From the NCBI RefSeq assembly GCF_003258315.1, contig NZ_CP030032.1, forward strand, positions 4,571,501 to 4,635,500: a DNA stretch of 64,000 nucleotides, in the 5' to 3' direction. The notes beneath the pieces were generated by a model, which had not been told where the DNA came from, ran no database searches, and worked only from the letters and a program-made list of their open reading frames with translations. Below are positions 18,430-26,758 of this stretch, piece after piece (the first letter of the stretch is position 1; every line of letters starts with the position of its first letter). Both the position numbers and the translations under genes were made by a program. This stretch comes from Bradymonas sediminis. Lineage in GTDB: Bacteria > Myxococcota_A > Bradymonadia > Bradymonadales > Bradymonadaceae.

Positions 18430-19248
18430 ATGTGGGAGTTTCTGACCGATCAGGGCGTTCAGCGGGGCATCGACCAGGCGATTTTGCTGGCGGTGCTGGT
18501 GTCTGCGCGCATGGCGCCGGTGGTCTATTTGGTGCCGTATTTGGGCGGGCAGGCGATGCCGCAGCAGGTGAAGATGGGCATCTCGATCGCGCTGACGATC
18601 CTGGTGTACCCGGCGGTGTGGCAGATGGGCGCGGCGGCGGCGCTGCCGGCCGGGTCGCTGCATATCACCGCGCTAATCCTCAAAGAGTTAGTGGTCGGGT
18701 TGATGATCGGTTTTATCGCCGCGCTCGCCTTCGACGCGATGCGAATCGCCGGGCAATTGATCGACGGGGCGCGGGGGCAAACGATGGCGACCGCGATGGT
18801 GCCGCAGCTCAAGAGCCAGGAGAGCGTGTCGGCCGATCTTCTCTACCAACTCGGGGTGGTGGTCTTTTTGCTCAGCGGCGGGCATCGGCTTTTTTTAGCG
18901 GCGTTGGTTCGCAGCTATGTGATGCTGCCGCCGACGCGGTTCCCGAATTTCGGGGAGAATCTGCAGACCATCACCTTCGGCCTGGTGCGCCTGGCCGCCG
19001 ACGCGATCACGCTCGGCGTTCTGCTCGCCTTTCCGGTCGTCGCGGCGATTCTGCTCATGAATATTATGCTCGCGCTGGTCAACAAAACCGCGCCGCAGAT
19101 CAACGTGTTCTTTCTGGGGATGCCGATTAAGGCGGTGCTGGGCGTGGCCATCTTATTGGTGGGCCTGCATGTCGTCATCGACCGGTTTTTGGAAGACGCG
19201 ACGCTCAGCGTGGTGCATGTGCTTCAGCTTTTGGAGCTTATGCAATGA
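18430..19248 (+). CDS. sctT: Type III secretion export-gate protein SctT (FliR family)
   Basis: A 272-residue polytopic inner-membrane protein, the SctT/FliR subunit that closes the export-gate ring. Family landmarks include SARMAPVVYLVPYLGGQAMP near the N-terminus, LKELVVGLMIGFIAALAFDAM, GQLIDGARGQTMA and, near the C-terminus, ALVNKTAPQINVFFLGMPIK. There are about seven hydrophobic segments. The stop codon overlaps the sctU start (ATGA), indicating coupled translation and roughly matched synthesis. Confidence 0.87.
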   Translation: MWEFLTDQGVQRGIDQAILLAVLVSARMAPVVYLVPYLGGQAMPQQVKMGISIALTILVYPAVWQMGAAAALPAGSLHITALILKELVVGLMIGFIAALAFDAMRIAGQLIDGARGQTMATAMVPQLKSQESVSADLLYQLGVVVFLLSGGHRLFLAALVRSYVMLPPTRFPNFGENLQTITFGLVRLAADAITLGVLLAFPVVAAILLMNIMLALVNKTAPQINVFFLGMPIKAVLGVAILLVGLHVVIDRFLEDATLSVVHVLQLLELMQ

Positions 19249-20306
19249 GCGAAAAGACCGAAAAACCCACACAGAAGCGCCGCGATAAGGCGCGCAAAGA
19301 GGGCAATGTTGCGAAGTCGGCGGAGTTCACCGGCGCGATGGTCGTGCTCTTTGCCTGGGCGGGGCTGAGCGCGTGGATGACGGTGATCGTGGGGCGCTCC
19401 GCCGGGTTGATTACGCATAGTATTGAGCTCGTATCGGGGCGCAACCCGACACAGGCCGATATTGGGCCATTCTTATTGGCCGCGCTCTCCGAGCTCGGCC
19501 TGATGATCGCGCCGCCGCTCGCGTTGGCTTTCGTGGCGGCGCTGTTTTTCAATTATGTGCAAATCGGCGCGCTCTTTACCCTGGAGCCGCTCATGCCCCA
19601 GGGCAAACGCCTCGACCCGGTTGGCGGCTTTAAGAAGATGTTCGCCCCCAAAAAGCTCGTCGATTTGGCCAAAAATATTGCAAAATTAACGGTCTCGGGC
19701 CTGCTCGGGTATCTGGTGATTCGCGATAAATTACCGATGCTTATCGAACTTCCGCGCATGACGCTGTCGAAGGGCATGATCATCGTGTCGGACGTGGTCT
19801 TCGACCTGTGCATGTATTTGGGCGGGGCGCTTATCGGGTTTGGGATCGCCGATTTATTCTGGCAGCGCCATCAGCATGAGCAGGGCCTGATGATGGGGAA
19901 AGACGAGATCAAACGCGAGTATAAGGAGGCCCAGGGAGACCAGCAGGTGAAGGGCGAGCGTAAAAAACTCCACCGCGAATTGCTGCGCGGCGGCGGCACC
20001 AAGCAGGTTAAAAAGGCCGACGCGGTGGTGGTCAACCCGACCCATATCGCGGTGGCGCTTCGCTATGACGCGGACGCCGGCGGCGCGCCGCGAGTGCTGT
20101 CGGCCGGGCGCGGTGAAGTCGCCAAGGAGATCAAACGTCTGGCTCGGCGCTACGGCATCCCGATCGTCAAGAATATCGACCTTGCGCGGGCGCTGGTCGA
20201 CACCGAGATCGACTCGGAGATCCCGGCCGAGTTTTACGAACCCGTGGCCGAATTGCTGACCTATGTGTATCGACTCAGACAGGAGAGGGAAAATGATTCT
20301 CAATGA
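19245..20306 (+). CDS. sctU: Type III secretion switch protein SctU (FlhB family)
   Basis: SctU switches substrate specificity of the export apparatus. The 353-residue protein begins with the charged EKTEKPTQKRRDKARKEGNV typical of the family and has four transmembrane helices (about 29-52, 76-105, 143-165, 175-203). The cytoplasmic domain contains the self-cleaving motif N264-P-T-H267, needed for the switch, followed by YGIPIVKNIDLARAL. All features of a working autoprotease are present. The 3' end overlaps the TPR gene by 14 bp. Confidence 0.9.
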   Translation: MSEKTEKPTQKRRDKARKEGNVAKSAEFTGAMVVLFAWAGLSAWMTVIVGRSAGLITHSIELVSGRNPTQADIGPFLLAALSELGLMIAPPLALAFVAALFFNYVQIGALFTLEPLMPQGKRLDPVGGFKKMFAPKKLVDLAKNIAKLTVSGLLGYLVIRDKLPMLIELPRMTLSKGMIIVSDVVFDLCMYLGGALIGFGIADLFWQRHQHEQGLMMGKDEIKREYKEAQGDQQVKGERKKLHRELLRGGGTKQVKKADAVVVNPTHIAVALRYDADAGGAPRVLSAGRGEVAKEIKRLARRYGIPIVKNIDLARALVDTEIDSEIPAEFYEPVAELLTYVYRLRQERENDSQ

Positions 20307-20703
20307 TACCGAGATTTGGAGTCTGTCGAAGCTGGGGTTTGTGCTCTATATGCGCGAGCATCACGAGGAGGCCGCCGCGATTTTTCGGGGCCTGCTGCAT
20401 CTGCAGCCGCGGCTGCCCTATAGTTGGTATGTGCTGGGGCTTATTCGCAGGGACCAGGGCGACGCGGGCGAGGCGGCCCAGGCGCTCAAACATGCGCTGA
20501 GCTGTGATGCCGAGTTTTGGGCTGCGCGGGTGGTGCTGGCGGAGCTCTTCTACCAGAATGGGCGCCCCGGGGAGGCGCTCACGATTCTTAAACCCATCTT
20601 GGGCGCTCGGAGAACACAGGACGCGACGCGTGATGCGGCGATCCGGCGCGGGCGGGCGCTATGGAAGTGTTGGCAGCGGGGCGGGCGGCTACGCGCAAAA
20701 TAA
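20293..20703 (+). CDS. TPR-repeat protein, possible type III chaperone
   Basis: A 136-residue cytoplasmic protein made of about three tetratricopeptide repeats (MREHHEEAAAIFRGLLHLQP, SWYVLGLIRRDQGDAGEAAQAL, and ARVVLAELFYQNGRPGEALTIL). Size and position after sctU recall the SycD/LcrH class of translocator chaperones, but these motifs are common to many TPR proteins, so the chaperone role is inference from context. The start at 20293 lies within sctU and has an AGGAGAGGG ribosome site; the frame opens earlier at 20263 without support. Confidence 0.75.
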   Translation: MILNDTEIWSLSKLGFVLYMREHHEEAAAIFRGLLHLQPRLPYSWYVLGLIRRDQGDAGEAAQALKHALSCDAEFWAARVVLAELFYQNGRPGEALTILKPILGARRTQDATRDAAIRRGRALWKCWQRGGRLRAK

Positions 20704-20711
20704 GCGCTGGT

Positions 20712-22061
20712 TCATGGCGTATCGGTATGCTCTAGCTCCAACGCCTCCTGGGCCTCCTCAACGCGCGCGATCGGGACCATGAGTTCGATAGGGATATAGG
20801 GACCGAAGAAATGAAAGAGGCTGCGCATGCAGGTGGCGCGCGCGAGGACCGGGATGCCGCGCCTCTCGATGAGCGCGAGCTCGGGCGGCAAGACATAGAG
20901 TCGATGCACCTCGTCGACGACCCCGAGGGCTCCGTGCTGCAAACGAAATGAGATCTCGCGCTGCAGGTCAATGGCGATCGCGACGCTCCAGCCCACGATG
21001 ATCGCGCCTAGCAGGCCAATGATGCCGTGAGTGACCGTGTCCGCGACGAATACCACGACCACGAAAGCCAGCGAGAGCTGGACGGCCTTTATCCACGCGC
21101 TTTTAAAATGTGCTTTGAGCTTTGCGGGCTCATAGCTTGGGTCGAAGACCTCCGCGACCGCGCTCCACAATCCCAGAACATATCGCTGGCGATAGAAAAG
21201 CATGCTCGCGAAGATACCGCCCAGGATAAGCACGCCGATGACAATAAAAAAGTCCGCGTTCCATCCTGGTGAAGGGTGACCGGCCCCGTGGGAGGGGACG
21301 TCGACATAGTAGTTCTTTATCGCCGCTATTAGGGTCGGCATTTCATAAGCCCAGTTGAGGGATACGAAGCCCATGGTGGGTGCGATAATGCCCCAGCGGC
21401 GCCAATCTATACCGGTGGGTGGGGCCTCGTCATTCGATGTGCCAAGCGTGGGCGGGCGCCGAAAGATCCACCAACACGCGCCTACGACGGCGAGCAGCGC
21501 GACGATGGAGACCAGATCTTCTCCTGACTGGCTCACGAGTTCCCACGCGAAGAGGCTGTCCACGGTGCCAAATGTCTCCAACACTGTGGCGGCGAGCAAA
21601 AAAAGCGAGAATCCCTGGCCAACCCCGACCCGCTCAATAGCTATGAGTAACCCGATGATCAGTGCGCATGCGCCCAGCCAAGATATGAGCATCAGGCCGG
21701 GCTGCATCCCACTGGTATCGGCTAGCATTTGAGTCATGGCCGAGCCCTGAATCGCCGTCAAAATAAAGCCCAGCACATAGCTGGCCCGCCGGAGCTTCTG
21801 GCGTCCCGGGACTCCGGAGATACGTAGCTTTCGCCACGGCGGCACAATCAGCGCAGCGAATTCGACGAGCATAAAGGCGCTGACAATCGGCGTGATATTA
21901 AAGGCCCCCAGAGTGAGGTACGATACAGAGCTTCCTTGTTCAAATAGAGGCGAAGCGCCGGGCGTGGGCAGGAACCAAAGAATGATAAATACGCTGACGG
22001 CTGTGACGGTGACAAAAAGTTGCCTGGCTAGGGCAACGGCGTGAGGCTGGGTGGTAGGCAA
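20712..22061 (-). CDS. SecY-like polytopic membrane protein (divergent paralogue)
   Basis: A 449-residue protein with nine to ten transmembrane segments arranged like SecY. Landmarks follow SecY order: FLPTPG after helix 1; LTLGAFNITPIVSAFMLVEF (SecY: LGIMPYISASIIIQ); GVPGRQKLRRAS (SecY: GESGRRKISQY); IERVGVGQGFSLFLLAATV (SecY: TERGIGNGISIIIFAGIV); and a final hydrophobic pair before the C-terminus. The long basic cytoplasmic loops that bind SecA and ribosomes are eroded. About 80 extra C-terminal residues form a small soluble domain not found in SecY. TTG start with an AAAGGG ribosome site. Whether it conducts protein is unknown; it sits between type III secretion and two-component genes. 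Confidence 0.65.
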   Translation of the reverse strand: MPTTQPHAVALARQLFVTVTAVSVFIILWFLPTPGASPLFEQGSSVSYLTLGAFNITPIVSAFMLVEFAALIVPPWRKLRISGVPGRQKLRRASYVLGFILTAIQGSAMTQMLADTSGMQPGLMLISWLGACALIIGLLIAIERVGVGQGFSLFLLAATVLETFGTVDSLFAWELVSQSGEDLVSIVALLAVVGACWWIFRRPPTLGTSNDEAPPTGIDWRRWGIIAPTMGFVSLNWAYEMPTLIAAIKNYYVDVPSHGAGHPSPGWNADFFIVIGVLILGGIFASMLFYRQRYVLGLWSAVAEVFDPSYEPAKLKAHFKSAWIKAVQLSLAFVVVVFVADTVTHGIIGLLGAIIVGWSVAIAIDLQREISFRLQHGALGVVDEVHRLYVLPPELALIERRGIPVLARATCMRSLFHFFGPYIPIELMVPIARVEEAQEALELEHTDTP

Positions 22062-22274
22062 TTTGTTGACCCTTTGTTGATGGTGAACTTTTGGGCGCGT
22101 CGCACTTAAGTCTCAGAGGTCGACTTACAGTCCTCGAGTCAATTTGTAAAAGATGCGAAGACGTTTGCCATGCCCGCCGCCGCCGTCGTATGCTCCGAAG
22201 TAGTTCGTTTTTGAGCAGAATAAATATCGTGTCGCGCGGATCGACTTTGTCCTTCTAACTGATTGTAAACCTCT

Positions 22275-23972
22275 ATGACATCGCCACCCGAAGCTGAGGC
22301 CAAGCAACTCGCCGCCGCGTTGAGTGAACTTCAGAAACGTTTCGAGCGCCTGGGCGCCGACGAGATGCGTCTGACGGCGGGGGCGCGCACGCTGTCTGAG
22401 GGCGTGGGACTATTGCTCGAGGAGCTGAGCGGGGACGCCGAGGCAAAACCGGCGCGCCTCGGCTTGCTATGCGGCGGGCTTGAGGGGCTGGCGGATTTGC
22501 TCGAGGCCTATGCCCCGGGGCTGCCGGCGGCCGAAGACAGTGACGCCCAGAGCCAGCCCGAAGAAGACGCCGACCCGATGGCGCAATTTCGGGAGATGTT
22601 TCGCGCCGAAGCTCGCCAGCGCCTAAGGGCCTTGTCGATCTCGATGATGAGCATCTTCAACGAGTGGAGCGCGCGGGAGGCGTTGACCGAGTCGGCGGCT
22701 CATCTGCACGCGATTCGCGGCGCGGCGTCGATGCTCGGGTTGGATAAGATCGCGAAGCTGACCACCCTGATGGAAGAGGTGGTGTTGCAGATGGCCGAGG
22801 CCGAATCGTTCGAGCGGGCCTGGCCGACGCGCGCGCTGCTGCGCGGCGTGCATTTGCTCGACGCGGCGGTGGCCGATGAATTCTTGGAGCTCGACATCAG
22901 CCGCACGGTCGGCGCGATGCGCGCGCTGCACGCGTATTCCACGCGCAACGCCCAGGAGCTTCCAGCCGAGCTCGCCGGTGAGCCGGTGAGTGAATCGGGC
23001 GGTGAGGCCGCCGAGGCTTCGCGCATCACTCAGCCCCTGGAGCAGGTCGAGCGCGAGAGCGTCGGGCTCGTCGGCGCGCCCAAGAAGAAGGCGCCGCCGG
23101 TGTATACGGGAGAGATGGGCAAGCGCATCCTTATCGTCGATGATATCGAGACCATCGCGGCGAGCGTGGGCTTTATTTTGTCGGAGCTCGAGGTGCCGAT
23201 TGATATGGCCGAGAACGGCGCCAAGGCGCTGGAGATGATGCGCGAGCGTCCGTACTCGCTGGTGGTCAGCGACGTCGATATGCCGCGCATGGACGGGGTG
23301 ACGCTGACGCGCATGGTGCGCGAGGACCCGGAGATGCGCGCGATTCCGGTGATCTTGCTCACCAGCCTGGACCGCCCGGATGAGCGCGACGCGGGGATCG
23401 AGGCCGGCGCGACCGACTATGTGATCAAGGGGACCATCGGCGGCGGCGAGTTGCTTAACCGGGTGAAGGAATTGCTCGTCAGTGCGCCCGATGTGCCGAC
23501 CGGGGAGTATCCGCAGCAGGCAGATCGTCTGCGCGTGTTGATCGCCGAAGATGTGGAAACAATCGCGGCCTCGATCGCGTTTGTGCTCTCGGAGGGACCG
23601 TTTGATATCGAGATCGCCGAGAACGGCGCCCTCGCGCTTTCGCGATTGCGCCGCGAGCGCTACGATTTGCTCCTGAGCGACGTCGAGATGCCCGAGATGG
23701 GCGGGCTCGAGTTGCTCGAGGCCGTGCGGGCCGATGACGCGTTGATCGACCTGCCGGTGATTTTATTAACGAGTTTGCAGAACCCCGAAGTTCAGCAGCG
23801 CGCGCTCAATATCGGCGCCGATCGCTTCTTAATTAAGGGAGAGGTTGGCGCGGATTCGTTGCGCCAAATCTTGGAAGATGTCGCGAAGGCGCGCGCCGAA
23901 CAACCGCCGATTGAGGTGGTCGAGGTTGATATAATGGACACCCCATTCCCCAGCGAGAAGTCATCGCAGTGA
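22275..23972 (+). CDS. Hpt-REC-REC hybrid signalling protein
   Basis: A 565-residue cytoplasmic phosphorelay protein without an output domain. A helical N-terminus (1-100) is followed by an Hpt domain around residues 105-200 with the phosphorylatable histidine in HAIRGAASMLGL (H145). Receiver 1 (283-403) has acidic pair D289-D290, phospho-Asp D333 and the K385 position in VIKG. Receiver 2 (418-538) has E425-D426, D469 and K521. Both receivers look active. The two receivers are similar (both have the VETIAAS or IETIAAS segment), suggesting internal duplication. It overlaps the next response regulator gene (GTGA). Confidence 0.85.
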   Translation: MTSPPEAEAKQLAAALSELQKRFERLGADEMRLTAGARTLSEGVGLLLEELSGDAEAKPARLGLLCGGLEGLADLLEAYAPGLPAAEDSDAQSQPEEDADPMAQFREMFRAEARQRLRALSISMMSIFNEWSAREALTESAAHLHAIRGAASMLGLDKIAKLTTLMEEVVLQMAEAESFERAWPTRALLRGVHLLDAAVADEFLELDISRTVGAMRALHAYSTRNAQELPAELAGEPVSESGGEAAEASRITQPLEQVERESVGLVGAPKKKAPPVYTGEMGKRILIVDDIETIAASVGFILSELEVPIDMAENGAKALEMMRERPYSLVVSDVDMPRMDGVTLTRMVREDPEMRAIPVILLTSLDRPDERDAGIEAGATDYVIKGTIGGGELLNRVKELLVSAPDVPTGEYPQQADRLRVLIAEDVETIAASIAFVLSEGPFDIEIAENGALALSRLRRERYDLLLSDVEMPEMGGLELLEAVRADDALIDLPVILLTSLQNPEVQQRALNIGADRFLIKGEVGADSLRQILEDVAKARAEQPPIEVVEVDIMDTPFPSEKSSQ

Positions 23973-24346
23973 AGCCATTAATTTTAATAATTGACGATAG
24001 TGAGCTGATCCTGCAGATGCTCACGATGATCTGTGAGCAGGCGGGATATCGGGTGGCGTCATGCCCGGATATGGCGGCGGTTGCGCCGGCGATCCGGGCC
24101 GAGGCGCCCGCGCTCATCCTGAGCGATCTGAACCTGCCCGACCTGGGCGGGCGGGATCCGGTCAGCGTTTTGCGCGAAGACCCCGCGCTAGCGCACACGC
24201 CCATTGTCCTGATCTCGGGGATGGACCCCGAAGAGTTGCGCCAGAAGGCGCGGGCGCTGGGGGCCGACGGGTCCTTGTCGAAAGAAGCGGGTATGCCGGG
24301 GATGATGAGCGGGTTGCCGCCCTTGATCGCCAGCCTTATTAAGTAG
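23969..24346 (+). CDS. Stand-alone response-regulator receiver protein
   Basis: A 125-residue CheY-like receiver. IIDDSELILQML gives the acidic pocket, ILSDLNLP the phospho-acceptor aspartate and VLISGM the switch residue; the conserved lysine is in SLSKEAG. There is no output domain, so it acts by binding a partner. The GTG start overlaps the upstream stop (GTGA), so it is co-translated with the Hpt-REC-REC protein, which can be its phosphate source or sink. Confidence 0.88.
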   Translation: MKPLILIIDDSELILQMLTMICEQAGYRVASCPDMAAVAPAIRAEAPALILSDLNLPDLGGRDPVSVLREDPALAHTPIVLISGMDPEELRQKARALGADGSLSKEAGMPGMMSGLPPLIASLIK

Positions 24347-24366
24347 CCGAAATCTCGGAAGATTCT

Positions 24367-25125
24367 ATGAGCTTCGATATCTTGATGACCGGGGTTGGCA
24401 ACGCGTTCTCACGCCAACATTACGGGATGAGCTTCTTGCTGCAAAAAGACGACTTTTTGCTCGCCGTTGACTGCCCGGATAACTATCGCACTGCGCTGCA
24501 AGAGCACGATTTTCAACACACGGTGGGTGGGGAAGGCCGCACGATCGACGTCGACATTATCGACGCGATTGTGATCACCCATTTGCATGGCGACCACGTC
24601 AACGGCTTGGAGATGTCGCTGGCCTACCGGCGCTACGCCGCCGGTGGAATCTGGGATGTGCATACCTCCCCCGAAGCCGCCCGCGACCTCTGGGAGAAGC
24701 GCCTGGAGGTGGCGCTCGGGACGTCTTATAACGGCGAGACCTACGATAAATTGGGCCCCGAAGATTATTATCGTCTCCACGAAATCCCCTGGGCAGAGCC
24801 TCGCCAGATCGGCCCCTTCGAGATCACGACGCGCCCCACGGTGCATCATCTCCCGACGATGGCCATGCGCATTAGCGACGGCGAGCATACCTTCGGCTAT
24901 TCCTGTGACACGGCCTATGACCCGGCGTTGATCGAGTGGCTCGCGGACGCCGACTTTATCCTGCATGAGACGAGCTTTGGCCCCGGGCACACCCCGCTAA
25001 AAGATCTGATGGCGCTGCCGGTCGAGCTGCGCGAGAAGATGATCGTCGGGCACCTTCCCGAGAATTTCGCCGATATCGACGAGCTCGAGTTCGCGCGCCA
25101 GGGCGCGCGTTATTCGGTGGGTTGA
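24367..25125 (+). CDS. Metallo-beta-lactamase-fold hydrolase
   Basis: A 252-residue MBL-fold protein with the dinuclear-metal signature TH72LH74GD76H77, a later HHLP histidine, the bridging aspartate in GYSCDTAY and the C-terminal histidine in VGHLPEN. The placement of motifs is like that of RNase Z/phosphodiesterase-type members rather than lactamases. A signal peptide is absent, so it is cytoplasmic. It follows the receiver gene by 20 bp and is the last plus-strand gene before a minus-strand lipoprotein cluster. Possible substrates are RNA 3' ends or cyclic nucleotides; the sequence does not decide. Confidence 0.82.
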   Translation: MSFDILMTGVGNAFSRQHYGMSFLLQKDDFLLAVDCPDNYRTALQEHDFQHTVGGEGRTIDVDIIDAIVITHLHGDHVNGLEMSLAYRRYAAGGIWDVHTSPEAARDLWEKRLEVALGTSYNGETYDKLGPEDYYRLHEIPWAEPRQIGPFEITTRPTVHHLPTMAMRISDGEHTFGYSCDTAYDPALIEWLADADFILHETSFGPGHTPLKDLMALPVELREKMIVGHLPENFADIDELEFARQGARYSVG

Positions 25126-25162
25126 TAGGGCGGCCTAAAGTGGGCGTTGGCTCACAAAGCGC

Positions 25163-26758
25163 TTAGAAGATTCGGTCGAATTTAAAGCGCAATAAGAGGT
25201 CGGCGCTGCGGACCTGCGCGCCCTCGAGTCGCAGCGAAGAATTGGGCATTAAGGGGAGGGGGAAGTGGAAGAAGTCTTCCAGAATCAGCAGCAGCGCGCG
25301 CTGGGTCCAGCGGCGAAGCTCCGGGTTTGAGTCGGCGTCGGAGAGGTCCGCGCTCGACCAATGAGACTCGATGGAGAGGTTGCTGAGTTCGAGGGCGTTG
25401 ACCGTAAATCGCACCTCACTCTGGGTGATGCCCCACCCCTGCGTTTGCAAATGAAGCGACATTTCGAGGTCTGCGCGAAGCTCGAGAATACGCACCCGTA
25501 CGCCCTGAATTTCGGCGTAGAGGTCGACCGTGAGTTGCGGCCAATTTACGAGCAGAGCGGCGTTTGCGGGGTCGGTTGAGACGGTGGGCAATGTGCCGGC
25601 GATCAGCAGCGCGCTGGTGTTGGGGCCGAGGTCAAGGTCGGCCAGTCCCAGCGCGGCGAGGTTGAGGTCCTGGGTGGATAATCGGAGGCCGAGGCTGCGC
25701 GCATCGGCCTCGATTGAGGAGTCTTCGAGGCCGCGGCAGGCGAAGCCGGCCGAGACGCTGGCCTGGGCCATGCGCGCCAGAAGCGGCGTGGCGATGGCAA
25801 GCGCGGCGTGGGCGCCGGCCAGGTCGTTCTGGGTCAGCGGGCCGGCGGAGTCGGCGGCCGGCGCCTCGGGCACCAGCGCGGGCGCGCAGCCGGCGCGTTT
25901 GCTATTTAGCGCGATATCCATGTCCATCACGAGGCCGTCGCCATTGACCTCGGCGCCGGCGACGCCGGCCGCGTTCATGCGCCCGTTTGCCCACAATTCG
26001 CCGCGCCGATTCGGGAAGTTGCTGACGCGCGCGACCGCTGCGGGCGTGTAGAGGAGCCCGAGGGACTCGACCGGTGAGAGCGCAATGGCGGCGGCGGTGG
26101 AGTCAGCGAGGGTTTGCTCGAAATAGGCCAGGATATTCTGGTGGATCGCGTCGACTTTGCCCGCCTCAAGCCCGTCGATGGGCGGGCAGGCTGCGATCGC
26201 TTCGACCTTCGCGGCGCTCAGCGCGACGTCCGGCGTGGTGGTGGGGGATAGGAACGGGAGCGAGCCACTGCCATTGGCTGGCACGGAGTCCAGCGTTGCC
26301 TCGGCGGTGATGATCGCCTGATCGGCGCTGACGTTAAATCGGCAGATTCGGGTGGCGTGACTTCCCAGAGAGGCGTCGCGCACGCGCAGGGGAATGGTCA
26401 CGAAAAATGGGCTCGACTCAATCGAGATGTCCAATTTGCTCGCCGCGCTCTGGACCTGCCAATTGTCGACCGCGAAGTCTTGGGCGATGGGGCCGATGGA
26501 GAGTTCGAGTCCGTAGGCGTTGGCTTGCTGGGCGCTATTCGCCAGGGAAATCCCCTGGCGATATTCGTCTTCGAGCAGCCGCTCGACGCCGCTTTGGCTG
26601 AGCAGGGTGCGCAGGGTCTTGGGCTGAAAGGACGTGGCCTGTGCGTGCGGGGCGTTGGTGTTGAGCCTTGCCTGGTCACAGCCGGTGCTCGGCGCGAGCA
26701 GCGTGAGCGCGGCGAGGAGCAGGAGCCTTTTTTGAAGTTGAGCGCGCGGCCGGCTCAT
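25163..26758 (-). CDS. Secreted lipoprotein of unknown function
   Basis: A 531-residue protein. From the ATG at 26758 it starts with a basic n-region, a hydrophobic core LLLLAALTLLAPSTGC and a lipobox cysteine, so it should be anchored to a membrane as a lipoprotein. The mature part has no recognised domain; it is rich in Ala/Leu/Ser/Asp with alternating beta-like segments, and repeatedly uses phrases such as LGLADLDLGP. The start overlaps the upstream gene's stop (ATGA), tying it to the propeller lipoprotein. The frame is open for another 52 codons upstream, but those lie inside the neighbouring gene. Confidence 0.75.
   Translation of the reverse strand: MSRPRAQLQKRLLLLAALTLLAPSTGCDQARLNTNAPHAQATSFQPKTLRTLLSQSGVERLLEDEYRQGISLANSAQQANAYGLELSIGPIAQDFAVDNWQVQSAASKLDISIESSPFFVTIPLRVRDASLGSHATRICRFNVSADQAIITAEATLDSVPANGSGSLPFLSPTTTPDVALSAAKVEAIAACPPIDGLEAGKVDAIHQNILAYFEQTLADSTAAAIALSPVESLGLLYTPAAVARVSNFPNRRGELWANGRMNAAGVAGAEVNGDGLVMDMDIALNSKRAGCAPALVPEAPAADSAGPLTQNDLAGAHAALAIATPLLARMAQASVSAGFACRGLEDSSIEADARSLGLRLSTQDLNLAALGLADLDLGPNTSALLIAGTLPTVSTDPANAALLVNWPQLTVDLYAEIQGVRVRILELRADLEMSLHLQTQGWGITQSEVRFTVNALELSNLSIESHWSSADLSDADSNPELRRWTQRALLLILEDFFHFPLPLMPNSSLRLEGAQVRSADLLLRFKFDRIF

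Noticed and set aside
17293-20306. Calling these genes flagellar fliP, fliQ, fliR and flhB
   Set aside because: Motifs such as TSFVKVAVVLSLLRTAIG and TQIQEQTL fit injectisome SctR and SctS better, and no other flagellar gene is present; the FliO-like gene keeps the question open.
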